Below are positions 32,064 to 41,922 of a stretch of DNA of 64,000 nucleotides, in pieces. Both the position numbers and the translations under genes were made by a program. The first letter of the stretch is position 1, and each line of letters opens with the position of its first letter. The stretch is from Curtobacterium citreum (GTDB taxonomy: Bacteria; Actinomycetota; Actinomycetes; Actinomycetales; Microbacteriaceae), in NCBI RefSeq assembly GCF_006715175.1, contig NZ_VFMQ01000001.1, forward strand, positions 3,286,001 to 3,350,000. The letters run 5' to 3'. The notes below the pieces were generated by a model that made no database searches, was not told the DNA's origin, and was given only the letters and a program-made list of their open reading frames with translations.

Positions 32064-34559
32064 TCAGTCGCGGAGGGTCGCCCCGAATCGCTCGCCGGCA
32101 CGTCGGACGGCGCCGTCACGGGCCTCGGAGGCCTCGGCAGCGGTCAGCGTGCGGTCCGTGGCGCGGAAGCGCAGCGCGAACGTCAGGGACTTCTGTCCCT
32201 CGTCCACGCCGGTGCCCCGGTAGTCGTCCACGAGCCGAGCATACTCCAGCAGCTCGCCGGCGCCCGAGCGGACCTCGGCGAGGACGTCACCGGCAGGGAC
32301 GTCCGCGTCGACGACCAGGGAGAGGTCCTGGGTGGCCGCCGGGTACGACACGATCGGTCCGACCGACGCCAGGTCCGGCGCCGCGGCGACGAGGGCGTCG
32401 AGGTCGAGCTCGACGACGGCGACGACCCGCGGCAGCACCGCAGCCTCGGTCAGCGCGGGCAGCAGCTCGCCGGCCACGCCGACCACGGAGTCACCGACGA
32501 GCAGGGATGCCGCCCGTCCCGGGTGCAGGGACGGGTGCGACGTCTGTGCGACCGAGAGCTCCACACCGCCGACCGCCCAGGCGACCGTGCGGGCGACGTC
32601 GAGGGCGTCCGCGATGCCGTACGGCTCGGGCTGCACGCCGGGCTGCTTCACGACGCGGTTGCCCGTGAGCAGGGCCGCGACGTGGAAGGGCTGCGCGGGC
32701 AGCGCGGCGTCGAGGGCGGCGAGCACGTCCGCGTCGGGACGGACGGCCCCGGCCGGGACCGTGTCCGTGCCGAGCACCGTGTCGGCCGCCGGCAGGAAGA
32801 CGCGGGAGGTCTCGTAGAGCGCGACGTCGACGAGTCCGCGGGAGACGTTCCGACGTGCCGCGTCGACGAGGGCGGGGACGGCGCTGCGGCGGAGCAGGTC
32901 CTGCTCGCTGTCGAGCGCGTTCGCGAGCACGACGCTCGGACCGCCCGTGCCGTCGATGCCCGGGTACGCGTCCTGCGTGGCGCGGGACACGAACGGCGCG
33001 GTCACGACCTCGAACAGACCGGCCGAGGCGAGGGCCGCGGCGACGCGACGACGGGCGCGCTGGTGCGCGGTGAGGCCACGTCCGGGCGGCGCCACCGGGA
33101 GCACGCTCGGGATGCGGCCGTACCCGACGATCCGGGCGACCTCCTCGACCAGGGTCGTGTCGTCGGTCAGGTCGGGGCGCCAGCTCGGGGCGGTGACCGC
33201 GAGATGCTCACCGTCCGCCTTCACCGTGGCACCGATCGCGCGGAGGGTGTCGATGACCTCGGCGTCGGTGTACTCCACGCCGATGAGCTCGGCGGGGCGA
33301 CGGAGCCGCATCGGGACGAGCGGGCGCGGGGTGGTGTCGACGAGCGTCGAGCCCAGGGCGTCCGGGGTACCGCCGGCGAGCTCGACGAGGAGCTCGACCG
33401 CGCGGTTCGCGGCGGCCTCGGCCACGAGCGGGTCGACGCCGCGCTCGAAGCGCTTCGAGGCCTCGCTCGGCAGCTTGTGGCGACGGGCCGTGCGCGCGAT
33501 CGACACCTGGTCGAAGCCGGCGGCCTCGATCAGGACGTCGGTCGTGGTGTCGGAGATCTCGGTCCGCGCGCCGCCCATCACACCGGCGAGACCGACCGGC
33601 CCCTGGTCGTCGGTGATGACGAGGTCCTCGGCGTCGAGCGTACGGGTGGTGTCGTCGAGCGTGACGAGCTGCTCCCCCGCGGTCGCACGCCGGACACCGA
33701 GTCCGCCCTGCACCTTCGCGAGGTCGTAGCCGTGCAGCGGCTGCCCGAGCTCGAACATGACGTAGTTCGTGATGTCGACTGGCAGCGAGATCGACCGCAC
33801 ACCGGCGAGGGCCAGGCGGGACACCATCCACGCCGGTGTCGTCCGCGCCGGGTCGATACCCCGGACGACGCGCGTCACGAAGGTGTGCGCACCGACGCGG
33901 CCGCGGATCGGCGCCCGGTCGTCGATCGTGACCCGGAAGCCCTCGCCGGAACGGGGCGTCACGCGCTCTGCTGGGTCGTGGAAGGTCGCGCCGGTCGCGT
34001 GGGCGTACTCGCGGGCGACGCCGCGCAGGCTCATGGCGTAGCCGCGGTCCGGCGTGACGTTGATCTCGACCGCCGCGTCGTCGAGCCCGAGCAGGCCGAT
34101 AGCGTCCGCACCGACCTCGGGCTCCATGCCGAGGTCGGCGAAGCGCAGGATGCCGTCGTGCTCGTCACCGAGCCCGAGTTCACGGGCCGAGGCGATCATG
34201 CCGTCCGACACGTGGCCGTAGGTCTTGCGCGCGGCGATCGGGAACGGTCCGGGCAGGACGGCTCCGGGCAGCGTGACCACGACGAGGTCACCGACGTCGA
34301 AGTTGTGCGCGCCGCAGACGATGCCGCGGGGCTCGGGCTCGCCGACGTCCACCTGGCACCAGTTGATGGTCTTGCCGTTCTTCTGCGGCTCCGGCTCGCG
34401 CGACAGCACCCGGCCGACCACGACCGGGCCGGTGAGGTCGAAGGTGTGGACCGCTTCTTCCTCGAAGCCGACCGACACCAGCGCGGCGTGGACGTGCTCG
34501 AGGCTGACGTCGTCGGGGAGGTCGACGCTCTCGCCGAGCCAACGGACTGGGACGCGCAT
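32064..34559 (-). CDS. pheT: Phenylalanyl-tRNA synthetase beta subunit
   Basis: Forms the alpha2-beta2 synthetase with PheS. 831 residues. In order: N-terminal MRVPVRWLGESVDLP, an OB-fold tRNA-binding domain (VVVGRVLSREPEPQKNGKT), the B3/B4 editing region, a B5 domain (RPAELIGVEYTDAEVIDTLR) and a C-terminal anticodon-binding FDX-ACB domain (YPAATQDLSLVVDADVP). Its ATG shares one base with the pheS stop, so the subunits are coupled. Confidence 0.97.
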   Translation of the reverse strand: MRVPVRWLGESVDLPDDVSLEHVHAALVSVGFEEEAVHTFDLTGPVVVGRVLSREPEPQKNGKTINWCQVDVGEPEPRGIVCGAHNFDVGDLVVVTLPGAVLPGPFPIAARKTYGHVSDGMIASARELGLGDEHDGILRFADLGMEPEVGADAIGLLGLDDAAVEINVTPDRGYAMSLRGVAREYAHATGATFHDPAERVTPRSGEGFRVTIDDRAPIRGRVGAHTFVTRVVRGIDPARTTPAWMVSRLALAGVRSISLPVDITNYVMFELGQPLHGYDLAKVQGGLGVRRATAGEQLVTLDDTTRTLDAEDLVITDDQGPVGLAGVMGGARTEISDTTTDVLIEAAGFDQVSIARTARRHKLPSEASKRFERGVDPLVAEAAANRAVELLVELAGGTPDALGSTLVDTTPRPLVPMRLRRPAELIGVEYTDAEVIDTLRAIGATVKADGEHLAVTAPSWRPDLTDDTTLVEEVARIVGYGRIPSVLPVAPPGRGLTAHQRARRRVAAALASAGLFEVVTAPFVSRATQDAYPGIDGTGGPSVVLANALDSEQDLLRRSAVPALVDAARRNVSRGLVDVALYETSRVFLPAADTVLGTDTVPAGAVRPDADVLAALDAALPAQPFHVAALLTGNRVVKQPGVQPEPYGIADALDVARTVAWAVGGVELSVAQTSHPSLHPGRAASLLVGDSVVGVAGELLPALTEAAVLPRVVAVVELDLDALVAAAPDLASVGPIVSYPAATQDLSLVVDADVPAGDVLAEVRSGAGELLEYARLVDDYRGTGVDEGQKSLTFALRFRATDRTLTAAEASEARDGAVRRAGERFGATLRD

Positions 34560-35599
34560 CAGACCACCGTTCCGAACTGCTGCGAGAAGCGGATGTCGCC
34601 CTCGAGGAAGTCACGCATGTCGTTCAGGCCGTTGCGGAACTGCAGCGTCCGCTCGATGCCCATCCCGAACGCGAAGCCCTGGTACTCGTCCGGGTCGATC
34701 CCGGCGGCACGCAGGACGTTGGGGTTCACCATGCCGCAGCCGCCCCACTCGACCCAGCGGGCACCGCCCTTGGCGTTCGGCTGCCAGACGTCCATCTCGG
34801 CGCTCGGCTCGGTGAACGGGAAGTAGTTCGGGCGCAGGCGGATCTGCGCTTCGTCGCCGAAGACCTGGCGGGCGAAGTGCTCGAGCGTGCCACGGAGGTG
34901 CGCCATCGTCAGGCCCCTGTCGATCGCGATGCCCTCGACCTGGGTGAAGACCGGCAGGTGCGTCGCGTCGAGCTCGTCGGCGCGGTAGACGCGTCCGGGG
35001 GCGATCACGTACAGCGGCAGCTCGCGGGAGAGCAGCGACCGGACCTGGACGGGCGACGTGTGCGTGCGCATCACGAGGTGCCGGTCGACCGGCTCGACGA
35101 AGACGGTGTCCGCCATCGCCCGGGCCGGGTGGTCCTGGTCGAAGTTCAGTGCGTCGAAGTTGAACCACTCGTGCTCGAGCTCGGGACCCTCCGCCACCTC
35201 CCACCCCATGCCGACGAAGATGTCGGCGACGGTCTCGTTGAGGAGCGACAGCGGGTGGCGCGAGCCCGGCGTGCGTCGGCTCGGCAGGGCGGTGACGTCG
35301 ACGCGCTCGGCCTCGAGCCGCGCGTGCTCCTCGGCCTCGGCCAGGACGCTCTCCTGCGCGGCGATCGCCTGGTTCACCTGCCCACGGGCCTGCCCGACGA
35401 GCTTGCCGGCCGCGGCCTTCTGCTCCTTCGGGACGCTGCGCATCGCCGCGTTCATCCGTGCGAGCGGGGACTGCTCGCCGGTGTGCTCGGCCCGGGCCTG
35501 CTTCAGCTCCGCCACGGTCGTCGCGGCACGGACGGCGGCGAGGGCCTCGTCCACGGCGGCGGCGACGGCCGGTTCGCTGATCTCGAGGTGTTCTGACAC
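34559..35599 (-). CDS. pheS: Phenylalanyl-tRNA synthetase alpha subunit
   Basis: Catalytic subunit. About 346 residues. An N-terminal coiled-coil arm (residues about 1-90) precedes class II motifs: HPLSLLNETVADIFVGMGW, FTQVEGIAIDRG (motif 2) and GFAFGMGIERTLQFRNG (motif 3). The GTG at 35599 (VSEHLEISEP) is preferred. A TTG nine bases upstream is the alternative and would add three residues. It lies 70 bp after the methyltransferase gene on the same strand. Confidence 0.96.
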   Translation of the reverse strand: MSEHLEISEPAVAAAVDEALAAVRAATTVAELKQARAEHTGEQSPLARMNAAMRSVPKEQKAAAGKLVGQARGQVNQAIAAQESVLAEAEEHARLEAERVDVTALPSRRTPGSRHPLSLLNETVADIFVGMGWEVAEGPELEHEWFNFDALNFDQDHPARAMADTVFVEPVDRHLVMRTHTSPVQVRSLLSRELPLYVIAPGRVYRADELDATHLPVFTQVEGIAIDRGLTMAHLRGTLEHFARQVFGDEAQIRLRPNYFPFTEPSAEMDVWQPNAKGGARWVEWGGCGMVNPNVLRAAGIDPDEYQGFAFGMGIERTLQFRNGLNDMRDFLEGDIRFSQQFGTVV

Positions 35600-35669
35600 G
35601 AGGCCCAAGCCTACCGGCCGATGGGATACCGCCGTCCTGTACCGCCCGGACCGTGGACGGACCCCGCGG

Positions 35670-36521
35670 TCAGGCGCCTGTGGAGGAGGAAGCCGCGGTG
35701 CGCTGGGCGAACGCGCTCTCGTACAGGCACACCGACGCGGCGGTCGCCAGGTTCATCGACTCCGCCTTGCCGTAGATCGGGACCTTCACGGCCCGGTCGA
35801 CCAGGGCCAGGTCCTCGCTGGTCAGCCCGCGGGCCTCGTTCCCGAAGACCCACGCCGTCGGCCCGTCGAGCATCCCGTCCGCCCGGACGTCGGGCAGGTC
35901 GTCGCCCGACACGTCCGCCGCCAGGACCGTGTAGCCGAGGGCCTTCGCGCGGGCGACCGCGTCCTGCAGCGAGACCCCGACCGACACCGGGACGTGGAAG
36001 AGCGACCCGGTGGTCGACCGGACGACCTTGGGGTTGTACGGGTCGACGGAGCGCCCGGTCAGCACCACGGCGTCTGCGCCCGCGGCGTCCGCGGCGCGGA
36101 TGATCGTGCCGGCGTTGCCGGGGTCGCGCACCTGCTCCAGGATCGCGACGATCCCCGGGAGCCCGCCACGATCCTCCCGTCCGACCGTGCCGGGGTCCGG
36201 GAAGACCTCGCGCACCGACGTCGGGAACTGCTGGCAGACCGCGACGACGCCCTGCGGCGTCACGGTGTCCGCCATCGTGTCGAGCACCTGCTCGGTGACG
36301 AACCAGGTGTCGACCGGCGCGTCGTCGAGCGCGTAGCGCGCGGCGGCCGTCGGCGTGACGTACAGCTCGCGGAGGAGCTCGGGACGGTACTCGATCGCCT
36401 CGCGCACGGCCTGCGGACCCTCGAGCAGGAACAGCCCGGTGTCGGCTCGGACGTCCTTCTTCGACAGGGCGGCCACGGCCCGGACGCGGCCGGCCTTCGG
36501 GTTCTCGAGGAGATCGCTCAC
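35670..36521 (-). CDS. TrmH/SpoU-family RNA 2'-O-methyltransferase
   Basis: 283 residues from a GTG start (MSDLLENPKAGRVR). An N-terminal substrate-binding domain (LFLLEGPQAVREAI) is followed by the SPOUT knot: ILEQVRDPGNAGTIIRAAD (motif 1), FGNEARGLTSEDL (motif 2) and VPIYGKAESMNLATAAS (motif 3). It probably methylates rRNA or tRNA. The exact nucleotide cannot be told. It lies between the rplT terminator and pheS, a common actinobacterial arrangement. Confidence 0.93.
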   Translation of the reverse strand: MSDLLENPKAGRVRAVAALSKKDVRADTGLFLLEGPQAVREAIEYRPELLRELYVTPTAAARYALDDAPVDTWFVTEQVLDTMADTVTPQGVVAVCQQFPTSVREVFPDPGTVGREDRGGLPGIVAILEQVRDPGNAGTIIRAADAAGADAVVLTGRSVDPYNPKVVRSTTGSLFHVPVSVGVSLQDAVARAKALGYTVLAADVSGDDLPDVRADGMLDGPTAWVFGNEARGLTSEDLALVDRAVKVPIYGKAESMNLATAASVCLYESAFAQRTAASSSTGA

Positions 36522-36543
36522 GGACCAAGTGTCGCAGCATGCA

Positions 36544-36579
36544 CGAAGCCCCCGCTCCGTGGACGGAGCGGGGGCTTCG
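36544..36579 (-). terminator. Intrinsic terminator after rplT
   Basis: A perfect 16-bp GC-rich stem (36544-36559 with 36564-36579, starting CGAAGCCCCCGCTCCG) has a TGGA loop. It is 14 bases beyond the rplT stop and ahead of the methyltransferase start. No strong T-run follows, as is usual in high-GC actinobacteria. Confidence 0.85.
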
Positions 36580-36592
36580 GGAGCTGGCGTGA

Positions 36593-36976
36593 CTACGCGG
36601 CCTTCGGGGCCGAGGTGTCGGCCGGCAGGGCCTTCTTGGCGGTCTCGACGAGCGCCGCGAACGTCTCGGGGTTGTTCACCGCGAGGTCCGCGAGGATGCG
36701 ACGGTCGACCTCGACGCCGGCCAGGCCGAGGCCCTGGATGAGGCGGTTGTAGGTCAGGCCGTTCGCACGCGACGCGGCGTTGATGCGCTGGATCCAGAGG
36801 CGACGGAACTCGCCCTTCTTCGCGTGACGGTCCCGGTACGCGTAGACGAGGGAGTGGGTGACCTGCTCCTTGGCCTTGCGGTACAGGCGCGAACGCTGGC
36901 CGCGGTAGCCCTCGGCGCGCTCGAGGATGACGCGGCGCTTCTTGGCGGCGTTGACCGCTCTCTTTACACGTGCCAT
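36593..36976 (-). CDS. rplT: Ribosomal protein L20
   Basis: 127 residues. [18 protein letters not shown] and [17 protein letters not shown] are classic L20 segments that bind 23S rRNA during early assembly of the large subunit. There is a short Ala-rich tail. It lies 28 bp after rpmI in the conserved infC-rpmI-rplT operon and is followed by a strong hairpin. In many bacteria L20 represses its own operon. No leader structure was identified here. Confidence 0.98.
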   Translation of the reverse strand: MARVKRAVNAAKKRRVILERAEGYRGQRSRLYRKAKEQVTHSLVYAYRDRHAKKGEFRRLWIQRINAASRANGLTYNRLIQGLGLAGVEVDRRILADLAVNNPETFAALVETAKKALPADTSAPKAA

Positions 36977-37004
36977 GTTTTCGTTCCTTTACGATTCCGC
37001 CGGC

Positions 37005-37199
37005 TCAGTGGCCGAGAAGCTTCTTGACGTTCTTCGCGTCGGCCTTGGCGAGGACCTGGTCCTCGTTGAGGCGGGCCTTGCGCTTGGCGCTCTTGACCTC
37101 GAGGTTGTGACGCATACCGGCCTGCTGCTTCATGATCTTGCCGCTGCCGGTGAGCTTGAAGCGCTTCTTCGACCCGGAGTGGGTCTTCTGCTTGGGCAT
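37005..37199 (-). CDS. rpmI: Ribosomal protein L35
   Basis: 64 residues starting [18 protein letters not shown], a canonical L35. Highly basic, with the family C-terminus (LLGH). A GAAAGG ribosome site stands before the ATG. It is the middle gene of infC-rpmI-rplT, 79 bp after infC. Confidence 0.98.
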   Translation of the reverse strand: MPKQKTHSGSKKRFKLTGSGKIMKQQAGMRHNLEVKSAKRKARLNEDQVLAKADAKNVKKLLGH

Positions 37200-37278
37200 C
37201 GTGGTGCCTTTCCGTGGGGTGGATGGGTGGGCCGCGTCATCGCGGTTCGGGGAGCGCCGCGGGGGCGATCACCAGGAC

Positions 37279-37923
<645 letters not shown>

Positions 37924-38212
37924 GCGGAGCTCCTTCAATCAGGTGGTGGCCGTCCGGGGCTGTTGCCCTGGACGACGGCACGAGAGAGGAGATCTGACGC
38001 ACGGATCGGAACCCGTTCGGCAGCCGCCCGACGCCGTCCCCTGCGGGACGACCTGCCAGCGAAGGGCCGGCGGAGCGGTGGGACCCGGTAGCCTTGGTGC
38101 ACGGCCGCGGGTGGGAGAGACTCCTCTTCTACGACGCCGTTCGACCACCTTGGAACAGGTTCCAGGGTACACGGACAGCATCTGCCGCCGACGAGTCTAG
38201 CAGAGGAGCACC
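37924..38212. promoter_or_regulatory. Divergent control region between infC and the DUF1844 gene
   Basis: 289 bases with no credible gene. On the minus side it is the long leader of infC, where translational control of ribosomal protein operons usually sits. It holds several GC-rich inverted segments (for example GCCCGACGCCGTCCCCTGCG near 38026), but I cannot define a fold by eye. On the plus side GAGGAG precedes the GTG of the DUF1844 gene. Confidence 0.5.
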
Positions 38213-38566
38213 GTGACCGACACCCCGCCGAACGAGCCCACCGGGGCCGACGAGGCACGCGACATCGCAGAGGTCCCCGCGGTCGAGCTCATCAACACCG
38301 TCGCGGTGCACCTGCTGAGCGCCGCCGCCGTCAAGGTCGGGCTCGCGGACGACCCGCAGGAGCAGACCGACCTGGACGAGGCTCGGAAGCTCATCACCGC
38401 CCTGGCCGGCCTCGTCACGGCGGCCGCGACGGAGATCGGCGACCACCACGCCCGTCCGCTGCGCGACGGACTGCGGTCGCTGCAGCTCGCCTTCCGCGAG
38501 GCGTCGGCGATCCCGGACCCGGTCGGCAAGGGCCCCGGCGAGAAGTACACGGGGCCGGTGAACTGA
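38213..38566 (+). CDS. DUF1844 family protein
   Basis: 117 residues from a GTG with GAGGAG five bases upstream. The conserved core VELINTVAVHLLSAAAVKVG is followed by DEARKLITALAGLV and a short C-terminal tail (GEKYTGPVN). This small cytosolic helical family sits next to infC in many actinobacteria. Its function is unknown. It is divergent from infC and converges with the maltokinase-like gene, from which it is separated by a large palindrome. Confidence 0.9.
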   Translation: MTDTPPNEPTGADEARDIAEVPAVELINTVAVHLLSAAAVKVGLADDPQEQTDLDEARKLITALAGLVTAAATEIGDHHARPLRDGLRSLQLAFREASAIPDPVGKGPGEKYTGPVN

Positions 38567-38577
38567 CCGGACCACAC

Positions 38578-38625
38578 GACGGACGGGAGGCACGGTGCCG
38601 GCTGGCACCGTGCCTCCCGTCCGTC
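38578..38625. terminator. Perfect 22-bp palindrome between convergent genes
   Basis: Arms 38578-38599 and 38604-38625 (GACGGACGGGAGGCACGGTG...) are perfectly complementary around a GGCT loop. It sits 11 bases after the DUF1844 stop and before the end of the opposing kinase gene, so a bidirectional terminator is likely. The GTGCCTCCCG core recurs elsewhere in the window. Confidence 0.8.
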
Positions 38626-38641
38626 GGTGGGTCGGCCTGGC

Positions 38642-38720
38642 AGGCAGCGCTGCGCGCGCACTGCTCCTGTCGAGCAGCGCTGCGCGCGCTCTGCTCCCGT
38701 CAAGCAGCGCTGCGCGCTGC
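38642..38720. repeat. Three tandem repeats of about 30 bp
   Basis: The segment GCAGCGCTGCGCGC occurs three times, spaced about 31-32 bases, with CTGCTCC and GTC in between. The last copy overlaps the C-terminal codons of the kinase gene. Each copy contains the palindrome GCAGCGCTGC. No function is evident. Confidence 0.8.
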
Positions 38721-39962
38721 GAGCCGCGCGACCGCCGCGAGCGGGATCCCGGCCCAGTCCGGGCGGTTGCGGGTCTCGTAGACGACCTCGTACACGGCCT
38801 TGTCGAGCTCGAAGGCGTCGAGCAGCTCCCGGTGCTCCCGCAGGTCCGTCCCGGTCCCCCGCTGGTAGCCGTCGAGGAACGCGGCCCGGGCGGTGTGCGC
38901 CCACGCGCCGGCGTCCACGAACGTGGCGTCGTGCGCGAGCGAGCCCGCGACGTAGTCGAACGAGCGGAGCATCCCGGCGACGTCGCGGAGCGTCACGTCG
39001 GGCAGGGACCGCTCGGTCAGCGGGCGGAGCGGCTCGCCCTCGAAGTCCAGGAACACCCAGCCGCGGGGCTCCGGCGCGGCGAGGACCTGCCCGAGGTGCA
39101 GGTCGCCGTGGATGCGCTGCAGGTCCGGCCACCGCGCGGCCGCGGCGCGCCCGTAGACCGAGCGGACGGCGTCGACGTGGGGTTCCACCGTCGGGGCCTC
39201 GCGGACGGCGGCGTCCAGGCGCGCGTGCATCGTCGCGACGGCCGCGGCACGGCGCGCGTCGTCCGCGGGTTCCGTCGGCAGGGCCTGGGCGAGGGTGCGG
39301 TGCACCTCGGCGAGGGCCTCCCCCAGCCGCTGCGCGTGGTCGTCCCACGGGTTGCCCTCGCGGGCGTCGGTCAGGGCCACGCGCCAGGCGTCGTCGAGCC
39401 CGGGGAGGAACTCCTGCGCGAACGCGAGGTGCCCGGTCGCGGTGCCGTCCGGACGACCGGTGTCCGGCCAGCTCGCCCGGAGCGCGCCGTACACGGTCGG
39501 GACGCGCGCGCTGCCGGCCGCCGAGAGCGCGAGCTGCGTCGTCACGTCGGGGTTGTCGCCGTGGTGCAGGACGCGGAAGACCTTGACGATCACCCGCGCG
39601 CCGTCGGCGGTGTCGCAGATGACCGAGGTGTTCGACTGCTCGCCGGACAGCACGCGCGATGCCGTGACGCGGCCGATCGGGCGGAGGCTCGCGGGGTCGG
39701 CGTCGATGCGCGCGGCGAGCTGCTGCACCCAAGCGGTGTCGGTGGTGGCGTCGACCGGGTCGGCGTCCGGTCCACCGCCGGAGACGGGCACCTGGTACAG
39801 GACGGGGCCCGTCGGGGCGTCGTCGAGGACGAGCCGGGTGCCGTCGGTCTGCGCGATGGTGTGCAGCGCCGGGGTGCTGCCCTTCGCGGTGTACCAGCGC
39901 TGCCGGGCGATCCAGCCCTCGAGCGTGCGGTCGCTGACCTGGTCGGGTGCCTCGGCGCTCAT
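38700..39962 (-). CDS. Maltokinase-like phosphotransferase
   Basis: 420 residues starting MSAEAPDQVSDRTLEGW. The N-terminal WIARQRWYTAKG is typical of actinobacterial maltokinases (maltose to maltose 1-phosphate, feeding the GlgE alpha-glucan route). The kinase core shows RVIVKVFRV, the catalytic-loop segment RIHGDLHLGQVL and the metal-binding VFLDFEGEP. The ATG at 39962 was chosen; an upstream in-frame start would add 12 residues. No treS or glgE is nearby, so the substrate rests on similarity alone. It could be a different aminoglycoside-phosphotransferase-fold kinase. Confidence 0.82.
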   Translation of the reverse strand: MSAEAPDQVSDRTLEGWIARQRWYTAKGSTPALHTIAQTDGTRLVLDDAPTGPVLYQVPVSGGGPDADPVDATTDTAWVQQLAARIDADPASLRPIGRVTASRVLSGEQSNTSVICDTADGARVIVKVFRVLHHGDNPDVTTQLALSAAGSARVPTVYGALRASWPDTGRPDGTATGHLAFAQEFLPGLDDAWRVALTDAREGNPWDDHAQRLGEALAEVHRTLAQALPTEPADDARRAAAVATMHARLDAAVREAPTVEPHVDAVRSVYGRAAAARWPDLQRIHGDLHLGQVLAAPEPRGWVFLDFEGEPLRPLTERSLPDVTLRDVAGMLRSFDYVAGSLAHDATFVDAGAWAHTARAAFLDGYQRGTGTDLREHRELLDAFELDKAVYEVVYETRNRPDWAGIPLAAVARLAARSAA

Positions 39963-40008
39963 GGGATGGACGGTACGCGGCGGTCGCCGTGAAGGCACCC
40001 GCAGTGCT

Positions 40009-40042
40009 CAACAACGATGCACATTGCTTTACAACGATGTAC
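40009..40042 (+). promoter_or_regulatory. Direct-repeat operator candidate upstream of glycoside hydrolase
   Basis: ACAACGATGCAC (from 40011) and ACAACGATGTAC (from 40031) repeat exactly 20 bases apart, two helical turns, just before the hydrolase start. The region is AT-rich against its surroundings. Such phasing fits binding of a repressor or activator. No regulator gene is adjacent. Confidence 0.5.
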
Positions 40043-40062
40043 TTCGGCGGCAGCATGGACCC

Positions 40063-41919
40063 ATGAGCACGCTCGACGGCACCGTCGCCGCACCTGACCT
40101 CCCGCTCGCGTCCCGCCAGGACGGCGAGTACCCCCGCCCCCAGCTCCTCCGCGGCGAGTGGGCCGACCTCGACGGGACGTGGTCGTTCCGGAACACCGGC
40201 GACGACCCCGCCTGGCGGAACGGCTTCCCCGACGCGCGGGAGATCACCGTGCCGTTCCCGCCGGAGTCCGCGGCGTCCGGCATCGACGAACCCGGCTTCC
40301 ACGCCGTCGTCTGGTACGCCAGGACGATCGGTCGCGAGGAGCTCACGGCCGCCGGACTCGGCGCCGACCGGGACCGACTCCTGCTGCACTTCGGTGCCGT
40401 CGACCACCGCGCGCGGGTGTGGATCGACGGGCAGTTCATCGGGGAGCACGAGGGCGGCCACACCCCGTTCGTGCTCGACGTGACCGAGGCGCTCGGCAGC
40501 GCCCCGGACAGTGACACCCCGGACGGCGGGCACCTGCTCGTGGTCCGTGCCGAGGACGACCCGCACGACGTGACGCAGCCCCGCGGCAAGCAGGACTGGC
40601 ACGAGTACCCGCACGCCATCTGGTACCGCCGGACGACCGGGATCTGGCAGACGGTGTGGCTCGAGGCGGTCCCGTCCCGCTCCGTCGCGGCCCTGCGGTG
40701 GACGAACGTCGACCACGCCACCGTGCGCCTGACCGTGCGGCTCCGCGGCGAGCGCCGGACGGACGAGCGGGTCCGGGTCGAGGCCTGGTGGGAGGAGCAG
40801 GGCGAGCGGATCGCGCGCGTCGAGACCAGCGTCCCGGCCACCGCGGACGAGGTCGACGTGACCGTGCCGGTCACCCGGCAGACGAACGGGCAGGCGGCGG
40901 ACGAGCTGACGTGGAGCCCGGAGACCCCGCGGCTCGTGGACGCCACCGTCACGCTGCTGCAGGACGGGGTCACCCCCGTCGACGCCGTGGCGAGCTACTT
41001 CGGTGTCCGGACGGTCGGGCTGGACGGCGGCGCGTTCCTGCTCAACGGGCGCGCGTACGACGTCCGGAGCGTCCTGAACCAGGGCTACTGGCCGGAGTCG
41101 CACCTCGCCGCACCGTCCCGCGCGGCACTCCGGCGCGAGGTCGAGCTCATCAAGGAGCTCGGCTTCACCGCGGCCCGGAACCACCAGAAGATCGAGGACC
41201 CACGGTTCCTGTACTGGGCCGACCGGCTCGGGCTGCTCGTCTGGGGTGAGGCACCAGGGGCGTACGCGTTCTCCCCGCTCGCGGTGCAACGGCTGGTGCG
41301 GGAGTGGATGGACGCCGTCGAGCGCGACGCGTCGCACCCGTCGATCGTCACGTGGGTGCCCGCGAACGAGAGCTGGGGCGTGCAGCAGATCGCGACCGAC
41401 CCGGCGCAGCAGGCGTACGCCCGGGCGCTGGCCGACGTCACCCGGGCCCTCGACGCGACGCGGCCGGTCGTCTCCAACGACGGGTGGGAGCACCCCGACT
41501 CGGACATCGTCACGGTGCACGACTACGAGGGCGACGGCTCGCGGCTCGCGGCGACCTACGCCGACGACGCAGCCCGGACGGCCCTGCTCGGCGGACGGGG
41601 GCCCGCTGACCGGCGGATCCTGGTCGGCGGTGCGGTGGACCGTGGGCAGCCCGTCATGCTGACCGAGTTCGGCGGGGTGGACTACCAGCCGGGGGCGCAG
41701 CGGGAGGACGGGTGGGGGTACACCTCGGCCGTCGACGGCGACGACTGGATCGCGCGCATCACGGCGCTGTACGACGGCGTCCGGGCGAGCTCGTTCCTCG
41801 CGGGGTCGTGCTGGACGCAGCTCACCGACACGCTGCAGGAGACGAACGGCCTGCTGAACGCCGACCGGACCCCGAAGGTGCCGATCGAGCGCATCCGACG
41901 GGCGGTCACCGGCGCCTGA
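40063..41919 (+). CDS. Glycoside hydrolase family 2 protein
   Basis: 618 residues without a signal peptide, so probably cytosolic. The layout is family 2: an N-terminal jelly-roll sugar-binding domain (residues about 20-200, with GTWSFRNTGDDP and VWIDGQFIGEHEGGHTPF), an immunoglobulin-like domain (about 215-330), and a TIM barrel. The acid/base Glu is near residue 436 in VPANESWG and the nucleophile Glu near 535 in MLTEFGGVDYQ. It is shorter than LacZ. Beta-galactosidase, beta-glucuronidase or beta-mannosidase activity is possible and cannot be chosen from sequence. A direct-repeat operator candidate lies just upstream, and it converges with the alpha/beta hydrolase across a palindrome. Confidence 0.9.
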   Translation: MSTLDGTVAAPDLPLASRQDGEYPRPQLLRGEWADLDGTWSFRNTGDDPAWRNGFPDAREITVPFPPESAASGIDEPGFHAVVWYARTIGREELTAAGLGADRDRLLLHFGAVDHRARVWIDGQFIGEHEGGHTPFVLDVTEALGSAPDSDTPDGGHLLVVRAEDDPHDVTQPRGKQDWHEYPHAIWYRRTTGIWQTVWLEAVPSRSVAALRWTNVDHATVRLTVRLRGERRTDERVRVEAWWEEQGERIARVETSVPATADEVDVTVPVTRQTNGQAADELTWSPETPRLVDATVTLLQDGVTPVDAVASYFGVRTVGLDGGAFLLNGRAYDVRSVLNQGYWPESHLAAPSRAALRREVELIKELGFTAARNHQKIEDPRFLYWADRLGLLVWGEAPGAYAFSPLAVQRLVREWMDAVERDASHPSIVTWVPANESWGVQQIATDPAQQAYARALADVTRALDATRPVVSNDGWEHPDSDIVTVHDYEGDGSRLAATYADDAARTALLGGRGPADRRILVGGAVDRGQPVMLTEFGGVDYQPGAQREDGWGYTSAVDGDDWIARITALYDGVRASSFLAGSCWTQLTDTLQETNGLLNADRTPKVPIERIRRAVTGA

Positions 41920-41922
41920 CCC

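Noticed and set aside
31110..34826. A plus-strand open frame of 1,238 codons
   Set aside because: Antisense to argC and pheT, both firmly identified. Its composition is that of a complement frame with no recognisable domain.
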